Shown: in pieces, positions 52,998 through 63,974 of the stretch | Layout of the letters: each line of letters opens with the position of its first letter | How positions within the stretch are numbered: the first letter of the stretch is position 1 | Assembly: GCF_031877795.1 (NCBI RefSeq) | Contig: NC_133934.1 | Location: forward strand, 26,353,716-26,417,715 | Reading direction: 5' to 3' | Length of the DNA: 64,000 bases | DNA from: Strix aluco | Taxonomy: Eukaryota; Chordata; Aves; Strigiformes; Strigidae | Translations under genes and position numbers: made by a program | Notes under the pieces: generated by a model | The model's input: the letters and a program-made list of their open reading frames with translations, nothing else | What the model was told of the DNA's origin: nothing | Databases searched by the model: none

Positions 52998-53015
52998 TTT
53001 ATTTATTTATTTATT
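52998..53015 (-). terminator. PDS5A: four overlapping AATAAA signals at the PDS5A stop
   Basis: Immediately after the stop the minus strand reads (AATA)n with four overlapping AATAAA hexamers. A G-rich block (CTGGGTGGGGTGGGCC on the minus strand, plus coordinates about 52978-52993) follows within 10-25 bases. This resembles a complete proximal polyadenylation site, though the hexamers may simply be a TTTA microsatellite. Confidence 0.45.
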
Positions 53016-53016
53016 T

Positions 53017-53370
53017 TTACCTTTGTAGATCAATTTGTCTCTGTGCTGCTGCTGGCTTTTTTGCTGTGTCTTGCTGTTTTGGTGCTTTGGCATTACCTGC
53101 CTCTAAACTCCCTGGACTTTCTTGACTGACTGCTGCCCTTTTCCTTCCCCTGACAGGTGGTTTATTTGTCTCCTCATTTTTTGCAGTGGTACCCTGAGGT
53201 TCAGGTTTGGCTGGACGCCCTCTCCTGGTTTTTGCTGCGAGTGATGGTCCTGTTTCATCTACATTTTTTTCTTCCGGTTTTTGAATATTCTCAGTTCCAG
53301 ATGCTGTTGCTGTTCTTTTTTTCCCACGTTCAGTGCTGTTTCCTTGTGTAGCCTGATCAGAATTAATCTC
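53017..53370 (-). CDS. PDS5A: PDS5A canonical last coding exon
   Basis: PDS5A is a HEAT-repeat protein that binds cohesin through SCC1/RAD21 and, with WAPL and sororin, regulates cohesin release and sister-chromatid cohesion in the nucleus. This exon encodes the disordered, basic C-terminal tail, from [12 protein letters not shown] through [20 protein letters not shown] to the end QRQIDLQR and a TAA stop at 53017-53019. The final QIDLQR and the EINSDQATQ start match the vertebrate PDS5A tail as I recall it. An RRGRP AT-hook core is encoded at 53212-53226 and an RGRKR basic cluster follows. The acceptor is TACTTTCCAG. The last Arg and stop (AGG TAA) overlap a donor-like AAAG followed by GTAAAA. 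Confidence 0.96.
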   Translation of the reverse strand, partial: EINSDQATQGNSTERGKKRTATASGTENIQKPEEKNVDETGPSLAAKTRRGRPAKPEPQGTTAKNEETNKPPVRGRKRAAVSQESPGSLEAGNAKAPKQQDTAKKPAAAQRQIDLQR

Positions 53371-56048
53371 CTGGAAAGTAAAAATCAAGAATGTGAAGGA
53401 AAAAAAGATTCTCAAAGGCAAACTCAATTTGTTACCTCCCTCTGACAGAAACATGAGTTTATAAACCAGTAAGTGTTCTTATAAAAACACTTCACATGGT
53501 CTTAGACCCAGTAAAAAGTTGTACTAAATGGGATTTCGGACATAAACCTTGCAAAAAGATTTTCTACACTGTGTGTAATGTTAATACCTGCACGCAATGT
53601 ATCTTTTAGTTGCTTGAAAGTGAGATTACAGCAAGACTAATAATCTCAGCCCCTCCCATGACGGTTCTTCTGGACAAACTCCTTTTACTGCCTCTTTGCC
53701 AACTGACAGGAGAGAACTCAGAAGCAAGAGTAACAATTCTGGTGCAGCAAATGATATTTACTTCAGTATGTGCAAATTTTGAGACCAACCTTCAGTAAAG
53801 GTGCAGATTAATAAAGCCCTAAATACCAGTAAAAGGAAAAAAACCCAAGGCTTGCAGGGAATAAAGGGAGTAGGACCTAGTCATAAATGAAACTTGCTGT
53901 CTTTGTTAATTCTTTGGCTGAATAGGTATGGTCTACACACACATTTTTCTCAATACCCCAAACAAGGTAATAGAAGTGATTAAATTTCATGAAGCAGTGT
54001 ATGTATATGTCAAACAGAAAGAGGGGTGGCACTGCAGGTCTCTACACTGGAAAGTGTTCAAATGGAAACAAAGAGGAAGCAACTGGATGCTAGACCTTCA
54101 TTTGAACACTGGCTTCCAAAATGGTTAGGAGGAGGGGCAGAGAAAAGGGTACTGAAGAAGTATGACTTAGCAATTTCAAACAAACCAGTTAAGGCCACTC
54201 ACTATTACAAGTTCTGTGTCTGAACCAAGGCCTTTTTTTGTTAAATTTTCTACCATTATTTCTTAAATGTTTAAGAAAGTCAGGCAGTCTCTGTAACCGT
54301 TACTACTGTTTTAGCAGCTTCCTAGCATTCTTAAGAACTTTACAGCTAACCACTCTTTAAAAATTTCAACTACAGTGAGGTTTCAAGAACCTAGAAAGCA
54401 TTTTTGAAGATTTCATAAATGCTTTGCCTAACTTATCTAACTTTTCAGAATAATCCTATTTTGGGGAAAAATAACCAAAAAAGGAACCATACGTTGAAAT
54501 TTGGGAAAGATTTTTTTCTTCTTCATTAGCTCACAGGTGTGACTATCATGTAAATGTTATTTTAAAAGACTAAGAAAAAAACCTAACTTTTCTATGTGAT
54601 AATACAAATCCAAAACACCTGCTTATTACTCTGATTTCATCTAATCAAAAAAAGACTGAGTAGATATCTAACTTCTTAAAACGCATACAGCATGGACCAT
54701 CTATGTATCCTACATTATTACAAAAATCTATTTTTATTTTCAAATCATAGAATCATCTAGGTTGGAAGTGACTTCTGGAAATCACTTGTCAAACCTTCTG
54801 TTGAAATCATGGCCTCAGGGGTTATCCAGGGCCCTTGACAAGTCAAGCTGTCAACAGTGACATTCCACCTCTTTTCTGGGCAACCTATTCCAGTGTTTAA
54901 TTTTCCTCACAATGTAGATTTTATTTTTTTTTTGCTTCCATCCAGATGGAATTTCCCCTGAAGCAAGGCTTGTAGCCTTCTGTCCTATCACCACGCAGCC
55001 TTGAGAAGAAAGAACTTCTATCTACTCCATAAAAACCTTTTAGATATTGAAAGACTGATTAGATCCCCCCAACACTTCTCTTCTCTAGGCTGAACAAACC
55101 CAACACTTTTAACCTTTCTTCATACGACAACTTCTCTAAGCCTTTATCATCTTGGTTGCCCTCTGCAAAGCTCTTTCTGTTTTTTCAATATCTGTGTTGA
55201 ACTGGAGAGGACACAGTATTCTGGAAACAGTATTCCAGGTGTGGCCTGATGAATGCCAGATAGGGTGGGATGATTACATCCCTCAATCTGCTGGCTACAC
55301 TCTTGCTGATGCAGCCCAGGACCCAGCTTGCCCTCACTGCTGCCAAGACACACTCCTGACTCATGTTCCAGTGGTTGTCCACTGCGATGGTCCCCCAGGT
55401 CCTTCTCAGCTAGTCTACACCTCAGCCAGGCAGATCCCAGCATGTTGTACTGCTGCTTGAGTTTAATCTATCCACGTTTACCTTTGTTAAATGTCATGCA
55501 ATTGTATGCTTTACAAGTTAAAAAATCATTATGATTTAGGCACGATCATCTCTCTCTAATGAAAGGGGAGGAAAGCACTAATTCTGTGAAAAACCCTCAA
55601 AGTTTAAATAATATTTTAGTTATGACACAATCCAGAAGCTAGATGTTTATTTCATGCTAGAGAAGCACTTGAAATTTTCCTAGCAGTATCTTCAGTTAAA
55701 GCTACAGGTGTCAACTTTCACTCTGAATCACAGCCTTACTGTTATTTATACTGGAAAACACAGAATAAAGGTGGGAATCACTGGGAATTTTCAAAAAAAA
55801 GAACGAAGTCCTTTCCAATTTGCCTGTGATATTTTTGAGCACATGAGGTCTATTAATTACTCTGGATAAAATAAATAGCCGTTTTGAAAATAAGGGGTCT
55901 CCTATTGGGCTAGGAAAGTGACAGAACTACATGGAATTCAATTGGACATTACCAGTTCTTCAGAGACTACCTGCAGTGATGTGTACTGAATAAACCCCCC
56001 ATGCCAAGCTAATTACAGAGATACAGTCCATAAAATCCCCAGACATAC
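53371..56048 (-). other. PDS5A: PDS5A intron (antepenultimate to last exon)
   Basis: GTATGT donor at the 56048 side and TTTCCAG acceptor at 53371. It contains an old minus-strand CR1 copy at 54750-55480. No further exon was recognised. Confidence 0.85.
54745..55480 (-). mobile_element. CR1 LINE, 3' third, same strand as PDS5A
   Basis: On the plus strand it begins with ATCATAGAATCATCTAGGTT (the CR1 end reversed) and runs back through the 3' UTR into the reverse-transcriptase C-terminus. The minus-strand frame reads MSQECVLAAVRASWVLGCIS then RLRDVIIPPYLAFIRPHLEY, the CR1 segment near the end of ORF2. It is well diverged and has stops and indels. It lies in a PDS5A intron in the sense orientation. 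Confidence 0.9.
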
Positions 56049-56154
56049 CTTGTTTTTCACAGGTTCTGTCTTTGCTGGTGTGACTGAAATAATCCTCACG
56101 GGATTTTCATCATTTTCACTGACCCCAGTTTCTGATATGTCTGAACTTTGTTCC
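56049..56154 (-). CDS. PDS5A: PDS5A exon, C-terminal tail (106 bases)
   Basis: Encodes [19 protein letters not shown] then [16 protein letters not shown]. This Ser/Glu-rich piece of the PDS5A tail precedes the last exon. It completes an Arg codon (AG from the previous exon plus G) and ends in phase 0 at AAG followed by GTATGT. The acceptor is TGCTACCAG. The sequence agrees with vertebrate PDS5A from memory and with the phases of both flanking exons. Confidence 0.96.
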
Positions 56155-56219
56155 CTGGTAGCATAATTGAAGACAAAGTAAAACGAAAATATACAGAACA
56201 AAAGAACAAAAATGTTTGC

Positions 56220-56251
<32 letters not shown>

Positions 56252-57366
56252 TCAATGCAGACAGGCTGAATTAGTTTAAAAAGAGTTGAATTTGCCCAAG
56301 TCCACACTTACATTTTCCTTCCCAGAACTGGGAAAGGTCTGAAAGGGATTGTCTAGTTACTGAGCCAAATTCCTTATCACAGACACAGTGCCACATAATT
56401 CGTTTTGCAATCTTAAAACCAATGCTCTATACGAGGCTGTGTTCTTTTTCCAGATAGAAAAAGCTAATACTGGCAAAGGTAGTGAAGAAAAATAAAGACC
56501 AGCAATGCTCAAACTTCAAGTTAATTTACACAAACATACAATAGTTTTAAAAACAAGAGAGTTAAAAAAAATAGTCAAGATTATTACAGCATATATCATG
56601 CACACTTACAGATCAAATTCTGAACTGAGTTATACTTCCCTTTGGCCATGTGAAATGCAGCAACTAGAACCGACTTCCTCTACTTTCCATAGCCCTTTAT
56701 CTTAGCCAGTTAATCAACTCCAAACCAAATTAAACCATCTTAAAATTTGAAAGTGTAAACTGTTTCACCAGCTTTATGACAAATTTAAAAATTCTGGATT
56801 CACATAAAAATAACACTTACTAGAAGAAAGACTGAATATTACAATCATATGTTGCATCTTTTCACTGAGATCCTGGTCCTCTTCAGCAAGCTTTTTTAAA
56901 TTGTTCTGAATCTTAAATAGGTCAGAATATTTCACGTACATCAAAAATGTTTCTTAGTTACCAATCAGGATTAATCCTAATTTATACATCAAAAATGTGT
57001 GAGTTGCAAAATCTTTTTAATTATAGCTGGTCTCTTCAATTAATATATTTTCTCATGTAAAAATATTATTAATATTAACCACCAAAATTTCAGTCAGCAT
57101 AGTGTCTCTTCTGTTGTATTATATGTAATTACAAGCAGGCCACACCTAAACACTGTACTGAATTTTTGCCTACTAAAAAAACCCCAAAACAAAAAACGAA
57201 GCTGGAGATTTTACCTATAGACAACTATTGTATTTTTTAAAACTGGAAACAATAAAGACACTCTTCAAACACATAGGCACACACACCAGATCATCTCTTG
57301 TCCTAAAATATGCAAGTACACTGGAGAACATGAAGAGCTGATGAAAGAAGTTTCAAACTCCTGTAC
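56155..57366 (-). other. PDS5A: PDS5A intron
   Basis: AT-rich intron with GTACAG donor and a CTACCAG acceptor. A run of 24 A on the plus strand (56228-56251) is T24 in the transcript, about 73-96 bases before the acceptor. No exon or mobile element was seen. Confidence 0.85.
56228..56251 (-). repeat. poly-T (24) upstream of PDS5A acceptor
   Basis: An uninterrupted run of A on the plus strand. In the PDS5A pre-mRNA it is a U-run upstream of the acceptor at 56155. It may be a simple repeat or a decayed retroposon tail; no retroposed body is evident. Confidence 0.9.
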
Positions 57367-57512
57367 CTTGATCTGTTTCCTGCAGAAGAGCTCAGCTCAG
57401 AGTTTACACTGATATTGCTTCCAGTCTCTGATCCTGTAGTTCTAATATATGGTCTCCTTCCAGTCGCAGATAATGGTTTGTTTACTGTACCTAATACACC
57501 AGTTGGTTTTGG
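57367..57512 (-). CDS. PDS5A: PDS5A exon, C-terminal tail (146 bases)
   Basis: Encodes [20 protein letters not shown] then [20 protein letters not shown] and SSSAGNRS, ending two bases into an Arg codon. This Ser/Thr/Gly-rich, probably disordered segment follows the structured HEAT-repeat body. It starts in phase 0 after TTTTCTAG and its donor is AAG followed by GTACAG. The order PKP..GVLG.VNKPLS..TG is typical of vertebrate PDS5A. Confidence 0.95.
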
Positions 57513-60500
57513 CTAGAAAAAGATGTTTAAATCTTAAAAAATGAAAACTTCAGATACATAATTAATTTTTAAAATATTTTCTTATTTTAAAATACTTTTT
57601 CTGGATTAACAGTCTCAATCACGATGCCATCAGTTTAGAGCTACAGACCTCATCTTTTCTTAAAAACCACTGTCTATCCTACTTTTATTTCTTACAAATT
57701 AACAGCACCTCAGCAACTGCCTTGCTCTCTCTCGTGCTTTGAAGGGATAGGAGCTGGATAAGTCTCAACAAAAGCCAGAATGTTAGGTAATATTAGAGGA
57801 CTAAAAGGATGTGGCAATATCCTTTCAGTCTCAACATGGTTGAGAGCCTCTGGGTAAGGATGAAAGGGAAAGCAAGTAAAGTGGATGTGGTTGTGGGAAT
57901 CTACTATCAACCACCTAGCCAGGACAACACTGATGAATTATTCTACAAGGAATTAAGGGAGATCTCTAGATCAACTGCCCTTGTTACGGGCGATTTTAAC
58001 TTCTCAGACATCAACTGGGAGTATCACACAACAGAGACAAACAGGTCCAGAAATTGCTGCAATGTGCTGAAGATAACTTCTTGGTGCAGGTACTAAGGGA
58101 GCCGACTAGGAAAGGTGCCCTCCTTGTTGTTTGCAAACAGAGGGACTTGTGGGTGAACTGCTGTCTGTCTTGGTCACAGTGAGCACAAAGTAGTTCAGTT
58201 TCAAATTGCTGGCAATAGGAGAAAAACTGCCAGGAAAACTTTGACCCTGGATGTGGGAAGAGCAGACTTTGAGCTGCTGAAGAAGCTAGTTAGTAAGGTC
58301 CCCTGGGAATCTGCTTTTGAAGATATTGGGGTCCATGAATGCTGGTCACTTTTTAAGACCCATCTCTTAAAAGTAGAGGAGCAGGCAATCCAAAATCAAG
58401 CAAGTGGGGCAGAAGACCAGCTGGGCTGAGCAGGGATCTTCTAGAACTTAAGCAGAAAAGGAAAGTGTATGGACTTTGGAAGCAAAGACAGGAGGCATGG
58501 AAGGACTACAGAGGTGCTGTTTGCCCCTGTAGGGAGAAAATTCATGCAGCCAAAGCTTAACTAGAGTTCAAGCCGGCCAGCACTGTGAAGGACACAAAAA
58601 GGGCTTTTAAAAATATGCTAATAGCAAAAGGATAACATTAGGCCATAACTTGACAAGATCAGTCACCTCACAAATAGCAGGTGACAAAATGGAGACATTT
58701 AATGCCTTCTTCACCTCTGTCTTCAACAATGATGATGGGCCCTGGGACCCCAGAGCCCTGCGTTGGAAGACAAAGACTGGGGACATGATAAACTCCCAGT
58801 CGACCCTGAACTTGTTTGAGACTTGCTGATCCAGATGGATACGCACAAATCTATGGAGTCCGACAAGATGCATCCCAGGGTACTGACAGCTGGCCAATGT
58901 CATTGTGGGACACCTCTGTATTACTTTTCAATGGTCTTGGGAGTCTGGAGAGGTCCCAGTCAACTGGAGGCTGGAAAATGTTGTCCCAGTTTTCAAGAAG
59001 GGTAAGAAGGAAGAATTACAGAACTGTCAGTCTCACTTCAGTGCCTGGTAAAATGGTGAAGAAGTTTATTCTGGGATTTATTGAAAAACACTGAAGAGAC
59101 AATGCAGTCATTGGTCATAGGCAGCACAGGTTCATGAGGGAGAAGTCCTGTTTAACCAACTTAGTATTTCCTTTTATGACAAGGTCACCCACCTAGTTGA
59201 CCAAGGGAAGCCAGTAGTTGTGGTGGTTTTGGGTTTCAGCAAAGCTTTTGATACTGTCTCTCAAAGCATCGTTCTGGATAAACTGTCCAGCACACAGCTG
59301 AGCAAGTCCACTGTATCGTGGATGAGCAATTGGCTGACAGGTCAGGCTCAAAGGGTTAGAGTAAATGGGGTTACATCAGCCTGTCACCAGTGGGGTTCTC
59401 CAGGGCTCAATTTTAGGGCCAGTGCTCTTTACTGTTTTTATAAATGATCTAGATGCAGGAGTCAAATGTGCATTAAATAAGTTTGACAATGATACTAAAC
59501 TAGGAGGAGCTGTGGACTACCTCAAGGGTAGAGAAACCTTACAGAGAGATCTGGATAGACTAGAGAGCTGGACAATCACCAACCATACGAAATTTAACAA
59601 GAGCAAGTGCCTGATTCTCCATCTGGGATGGGGTGATCCTGGTTATACATACAAATTGGGGGATGAGAGGCTGAAGAGCAGCCCCATGGAAAGAGATCTG
59701 GGGGTTTGGGTCGATGGCAAGTTTAATACGAGTCAACAGTGTGCCCTCACAGCCAAAAGGGCCAACCACGTCCTGGGGTGCATCAAGGACAGCATAGCTA
59801 GCTGGTTGAGGGAGGTCATTGTCCCACTCTACACTGCACTGGTGTAGCCCCCACTCCGAGTATTGTGTGCAGTTTTGGGCGCCTCAATGTAAGGATGACA
59901 AACTATTAGAGCATTTCCAGAGGAGGGCAGCCAAGATGGTGAAAGGCCTTGAGGGCAAGACTTATGAGGAGCAGCTGAGGTCACATGGTTTTTTCAGCTT
60001 GGAGAAGAGGCTGAGGGGTGACCTAATCGCAGTCTACAACTTCCTCAAGGGCAGCAATGGAGGGAGAGGTGCTGATCTCCTCTCTCTAGTGACCAATGAC
60101 AGGACACAAGGAAATGGTATGAAGCTGTGTCAGGGGAAGTTCAGATGGGACATTAGGAAAAAGTTCTTCACTGACAGGGTGGTTGCTTACTGGAACAGCC
60201 TCCCAGGTCACGGCACCAAGCCTGTCAGAGTTCAAGGAGCATCTGGATCATGCTCTTAGTCACATGGTTTAGTTTTAGGTAGTCCTGTGAGGATGTAGGG
60301 AGTTGGACTTGATGACCCTTATAAGCCCCTTCCAACTCAAGATACTCTATGATTCTAACTTTACTTTTGCAAAGCAAAGCATCCCTGGGAAAGGCTTTCC
60401 AAAACGTAATGCAAAATTAAGTTCGCTACAACAGTAGGAAATGTGTATGCTTTTACTATACAGAAAGCTAGTGTGAAAATATTTAACACCATCTATCTAC

Positions 60501-62803
60501 TTTGGGGTTCTCTGATACAGCGATGGTATTTTGGATCTTGCTGTGGCTGGTGTCTGTTGACCAATTTGGTCAGGTTGGGTAGGCAGCAGGAAGTTTTTTA
60601 TTTCGTCTCTGGAGAGGAGTCAAGGAATTTTTCATAACTGGCATGTCACATTCTTCATGTAATTTTACATTTCCTCAGAGACCAAGTTAATTTATTAAGA
60701 CATGCCCACAAGAAAAAATAATTCCCATGTGTGGAAATTATGAGGGAGCAGGCAGGACAGAGATACCACAGAAGCTGGAAAACACTTGGCTAGGAAAAAA
60801 AGCACCGTTCTCTGTAGAAATGGCCTGTTACTGAGCACATGTTCAGTAGCTGCATCATCCTAGTGCTAATACTGCACAACATTTACTTAAACATATTATT
60901 CTTACAATATTTTATTTGCTCAATTTACTGAGTATTTTATAAAAGTAGGAAGCGTTTGGCACAGCTAATAGGACAGAAAAATCTTTAAGAGAGAAAAGAA
61001 AGTGTTTCTGCACAACCAACAGGTTGCAAATTCCTGGCACCTACTGCCATGAGAGGTTGTAAAGGTAGAGCATCAGGAGGTTCAAAACCAGAGCAGGCAA
61101 ATTTGGAACAAGTACACAAACAGATATCAAAATCAGCAGGCACAGATGCAGAGTCTAGCATCCTGTTATAAAAATGATGAATGCTGGAGGAATAAGAAGG
61201 GGAATGTACTGCAGAAAGTGGCTCGACTTGCACGCTCTCCCTAGTCATGTTGTATCGGTCCTTCTGGAAGAACAATACCAGGCCAAAAAAGGACTGCTGG
61301 TCTGAGTCAGTGGGGTATCCTTACACATCTGTGTTTTCTGAAATGAAGTAGGCAGAAAAAGCAGCATGTGTTTGTGTATTCTATTAGAGCATGGAACAAA
61401 TGTTTGTTTTCCCAGAACATTGAAAATTACCTAAATAATACTAGCTTGGTACAGGACATTCCTTCCCCACCAAAATCTAACTGTTTTAAGAGAATGCAAG
61501 AGAGAAGCCTGTCTTATGCCAGTAAGATTTTTTTTTGGTTGAGACACAGCTTTAATCTACATTGCTGAATGTCTTATCAAAAGAGAAGTATAGTAAATTT
61601 ACACAGCCAACTAAACTTGCTTCAAATGCTTCATTCATTATATTTGAACGTTGTCAAAGGTGAAACAATTACAGCAGTAGACAGATAACCTGCTCTTCTG
61701 AGGATATTTAAAGCACCAGTCTGGTACTGGCTGCTGCTAAAGCGATTGGTCTCCTGTCTGCCTCCTCTCTTCCTAACATTACTCCAACCCAGCACACTGA
61801 GTAGCATCTGGGTTGGTGTCACAGGGTGAACACGAAGCAAGGAGAGGCAGGATTCTGCCAAATGAGCGAACTTCACCCACATGAACTGCTCTGATAGTGG
61901 AAACTTTTTGTATAAATGAAAAGTCAGTGTGAGAAGAAGCAATTTTAAATGATATGGCTATTTACAGAGTGATCATTTGTCTCTACTCTTACGATGAACA
62001 ATTACTACAAAGTTCTGCTCTAACAAAAGACTTTAGAAACTAATGCAGTAATCATTCATGGAACACAGAACATGAAAATTGATAAATGTACATGAAATTT
62101 ATATTAAAGCCATGATTTATACTGTTCTCAGGATTTTTATATTTTATGGTCAGCTAGCATTCTTTCACTAAGCTCAAGAAAAAAAACCCCACCTGCTAAT
62201 TTTTTGAGCTAGATTAAAAAGCATTCCAACATATTTAACTAGTACCTAGGAAAGACAGTTTCAGAATCCCAAGAAAGGAGAACTGATGGTAAAAGGTATA
62301 AAAATAAGGTCTGTTTCTTATTTTTTTTGTTGTGTGCCCCCTTTCTCCCTGCCAAAAGACTTGGTATTTTCTCTCCCCTGTGGAAGGTATCAGCCAAATT
62401 ATGTCTGAAAAAAAATGAGATGTTCAAATGGGTGTAGACATTTGCAGTTGAATTTAACATCAATAACAGCTATATTAAAAATATTAAGATTGAAAATTTA
62501 AGACCTTCAATGCTAGTGATGTCACAATTCAGTATCTGCATCAGAACTTTATGCCACACTTATTTGAAAAATGGAAAAGCCTGTAGTTATGTGAAAAACT
62601 GTAGTTAATCAAGAACCTGTGCCTCAGTGCACAGGTAACAATCTTTGTGTTGTGTACTCACCAAGTAGTACGTTAAAGTTGATTATACCATCAAATAAAA
62701 GAATCACAAATTATTGTACACAAACTCTTACAACTATTTTTAAGCTACAGCAGTCCCGGACAAAGTAATATTCAAAGAATTGTAACTTGTCAAAATACAG
62801 TAC
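57513..62803 (-). other. PDS5A: PDS5A intron
   Basis: About 5.3 kb between two PDS5A exons. Nearly half is the antisense CR1 copy at 57790-60358. The remaining 60.4-62.8 kb shows no exon, RNA gene or further mobile element that I can support. Confidence 0.85.
57790..60358 (+). mobile_element. CR1 LINE, 5'-truncated, inactive (EN-RT-3' end)
   Basis: A 2.6 kb non-LTR retrotransposon copy in a PDS5A intron, antisense to the gene. In order it has the endonuclease end (VVVGIYYQPPSQ, with the GDFN motif at 57989-58000), a linker, the RT start (NYRTVSLTSVPGKMV near 59020, FSKAFDTVSQ near 59235, GVLQGSILGPVLF near 59393) and the RT C-terminus (CALTAKRANHVLGCIKDSIA near 59740). The typical CR1 tail CCCCTTCCAACTCAAGATAC ends it. 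The frame is broken several times. The RT active-site box at 59482-59493 reads FDND, so an invariant Asp is lost. The 5' end and ORF1 are missing. Confidence 0.95.
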
Positions 62804-62866
62804 CTTTCCCGTCAAAAGAACAACCCTTGTCTCTTCTGAAATGTAATTCCTGTCATTGCAGAAATC
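62804..62866 (-). CDS. PDS5A: PDS5A exon (63 bases)
   Basis: A 21-codon exon, DFCNDRNYISEETRVVLLTG plus K, bounded by ATGCAG and AAG followed by GTACTG, phase 0 at both ends. It closes the folded part of PDS5A and leads into the tail. The sequence CNDRNYISEETR is a strong match to PDS5 proteins of vertebrates. Confidence 0.97.
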
Positions 62867-63974
62867 CTGCATAAAAAATTTAAAAAAATCAGTTTGTGTT
62901 TGATCTTTCCACCTTGTGCTGATTTTTATATATACGTGACTTGACTTCTCAAATGAGATGCTATTATCAAGTGCTACAGATATTTCACACCATGCAACCT
63001 GCTGACAAATGAATCAATCTAATAAAGAGAGGTCAAACTAGTATTTTGGAGATTTTTAGCAAGCATTACTGAATGACAGTATGCCATACCTGAAGTTGGG
63101 ATTAACATTTTTTTTCGTCTTGAATGACATGAATTGTTTGAAATGAAACAAAACTGTCCTATTTTTGCACTTGCATCTTTTTAATGGGAAGTCCAAATAG
63201 AGGAAAAGAGGTGCTGTTTTCTCTGAACAAGTTGAAAGTTGTTACATTTGTCATTCTGAGTACAGTTTACACAGACCAAAACACTAAATCTGAATATCAC
63301 AGACAGCAGCTCCCTGTTACCATGGCATCTGCCATTTCACAAGTAAGCAAACTAAGTTTTGCTTAAACAGACTCTGGAAAGGCTGTTAATTAACAATCTA
63401 AGACACTGAAAAATGTGAAAAGTATTCTTCAATACAACTAAAACATCAGATCTGGTCTAGAGAACTACTTTGGTTCCACTTACACTTTTCAAAAGCATGC
63501 CTCTTAAAGAACAGTGCTATTCTGACAGTAGAGCTGTACTCACCAAGACTATTACTAGGCAATAAGGGGAGCAACTTGTACAGCAAGCAAAATAGTCGAA
63601 CAGCTACTGACAGATATCAACATACCATGGAAAACATAAAAAAATGTTCCCTTTTTTGTCTGTTTTGCCTTCTGATTCAGATAGTCACAATATACATGTA
63701 TTTTCATATATTCAGATGTACTTGTAAAACACTTTAATGAAATGATCTAGCAATATGTGCTAACGTATCAACATTTATTCTAATTAGCTCTCACCTGGTC
63801 ACAAACATTTCTGGCACACATTCATAAGATAGCGCAGGATACAGCTGATGTTAAAAAAAAATCTAATTGCTGAGAAAAAAAAAAATATGCATTTTCCCAC
63901 TCATGACCAGCTCTCGATTACAAAAATCAAAGTATTTCCTCTTATTACATTGAAAATCAAATTTAAAAAGTTAC
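62867..63974 (-). other. PDS5A: PDS5A intron
   Basis: A 1.1 kb AT-rich intron with GTAACT donor and TTATGCAG acceptor. Nothing else was recognised. Confidence 0.88.

Larger units (their letters stand above)
50005..53016 (-). other. PDS5A: PDS5A 3' UTR / alternative 3' region (putative)
   Basis: Sequence downstream of the PDS5A stop on the minus strand. If transcribed through, it gives a 3' UTR of about 3 kb ending at the signal near 50023, similar in size to the long UTR I recall for this gene. It also contains exon-like segments at 51793-51943 and near 51211, which would be used only if the donor at the stop codon is spliced. Other parts are AT-rich and show no mobile element. Confidence 0.5.

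Noticed and set aside
53157..53351. Plus-strand open frame overlapping the last PDS5A exon
   Set aside because: It is the shadow of the true minus-strand exon.
59365..60259. Two overlapping 146-160 codon frames that look like a reverse transcriptase gene
   Set aside because: They are pieces of a broken CR1 retrotransposon, not a host gene, so they are listed as a mobile element.
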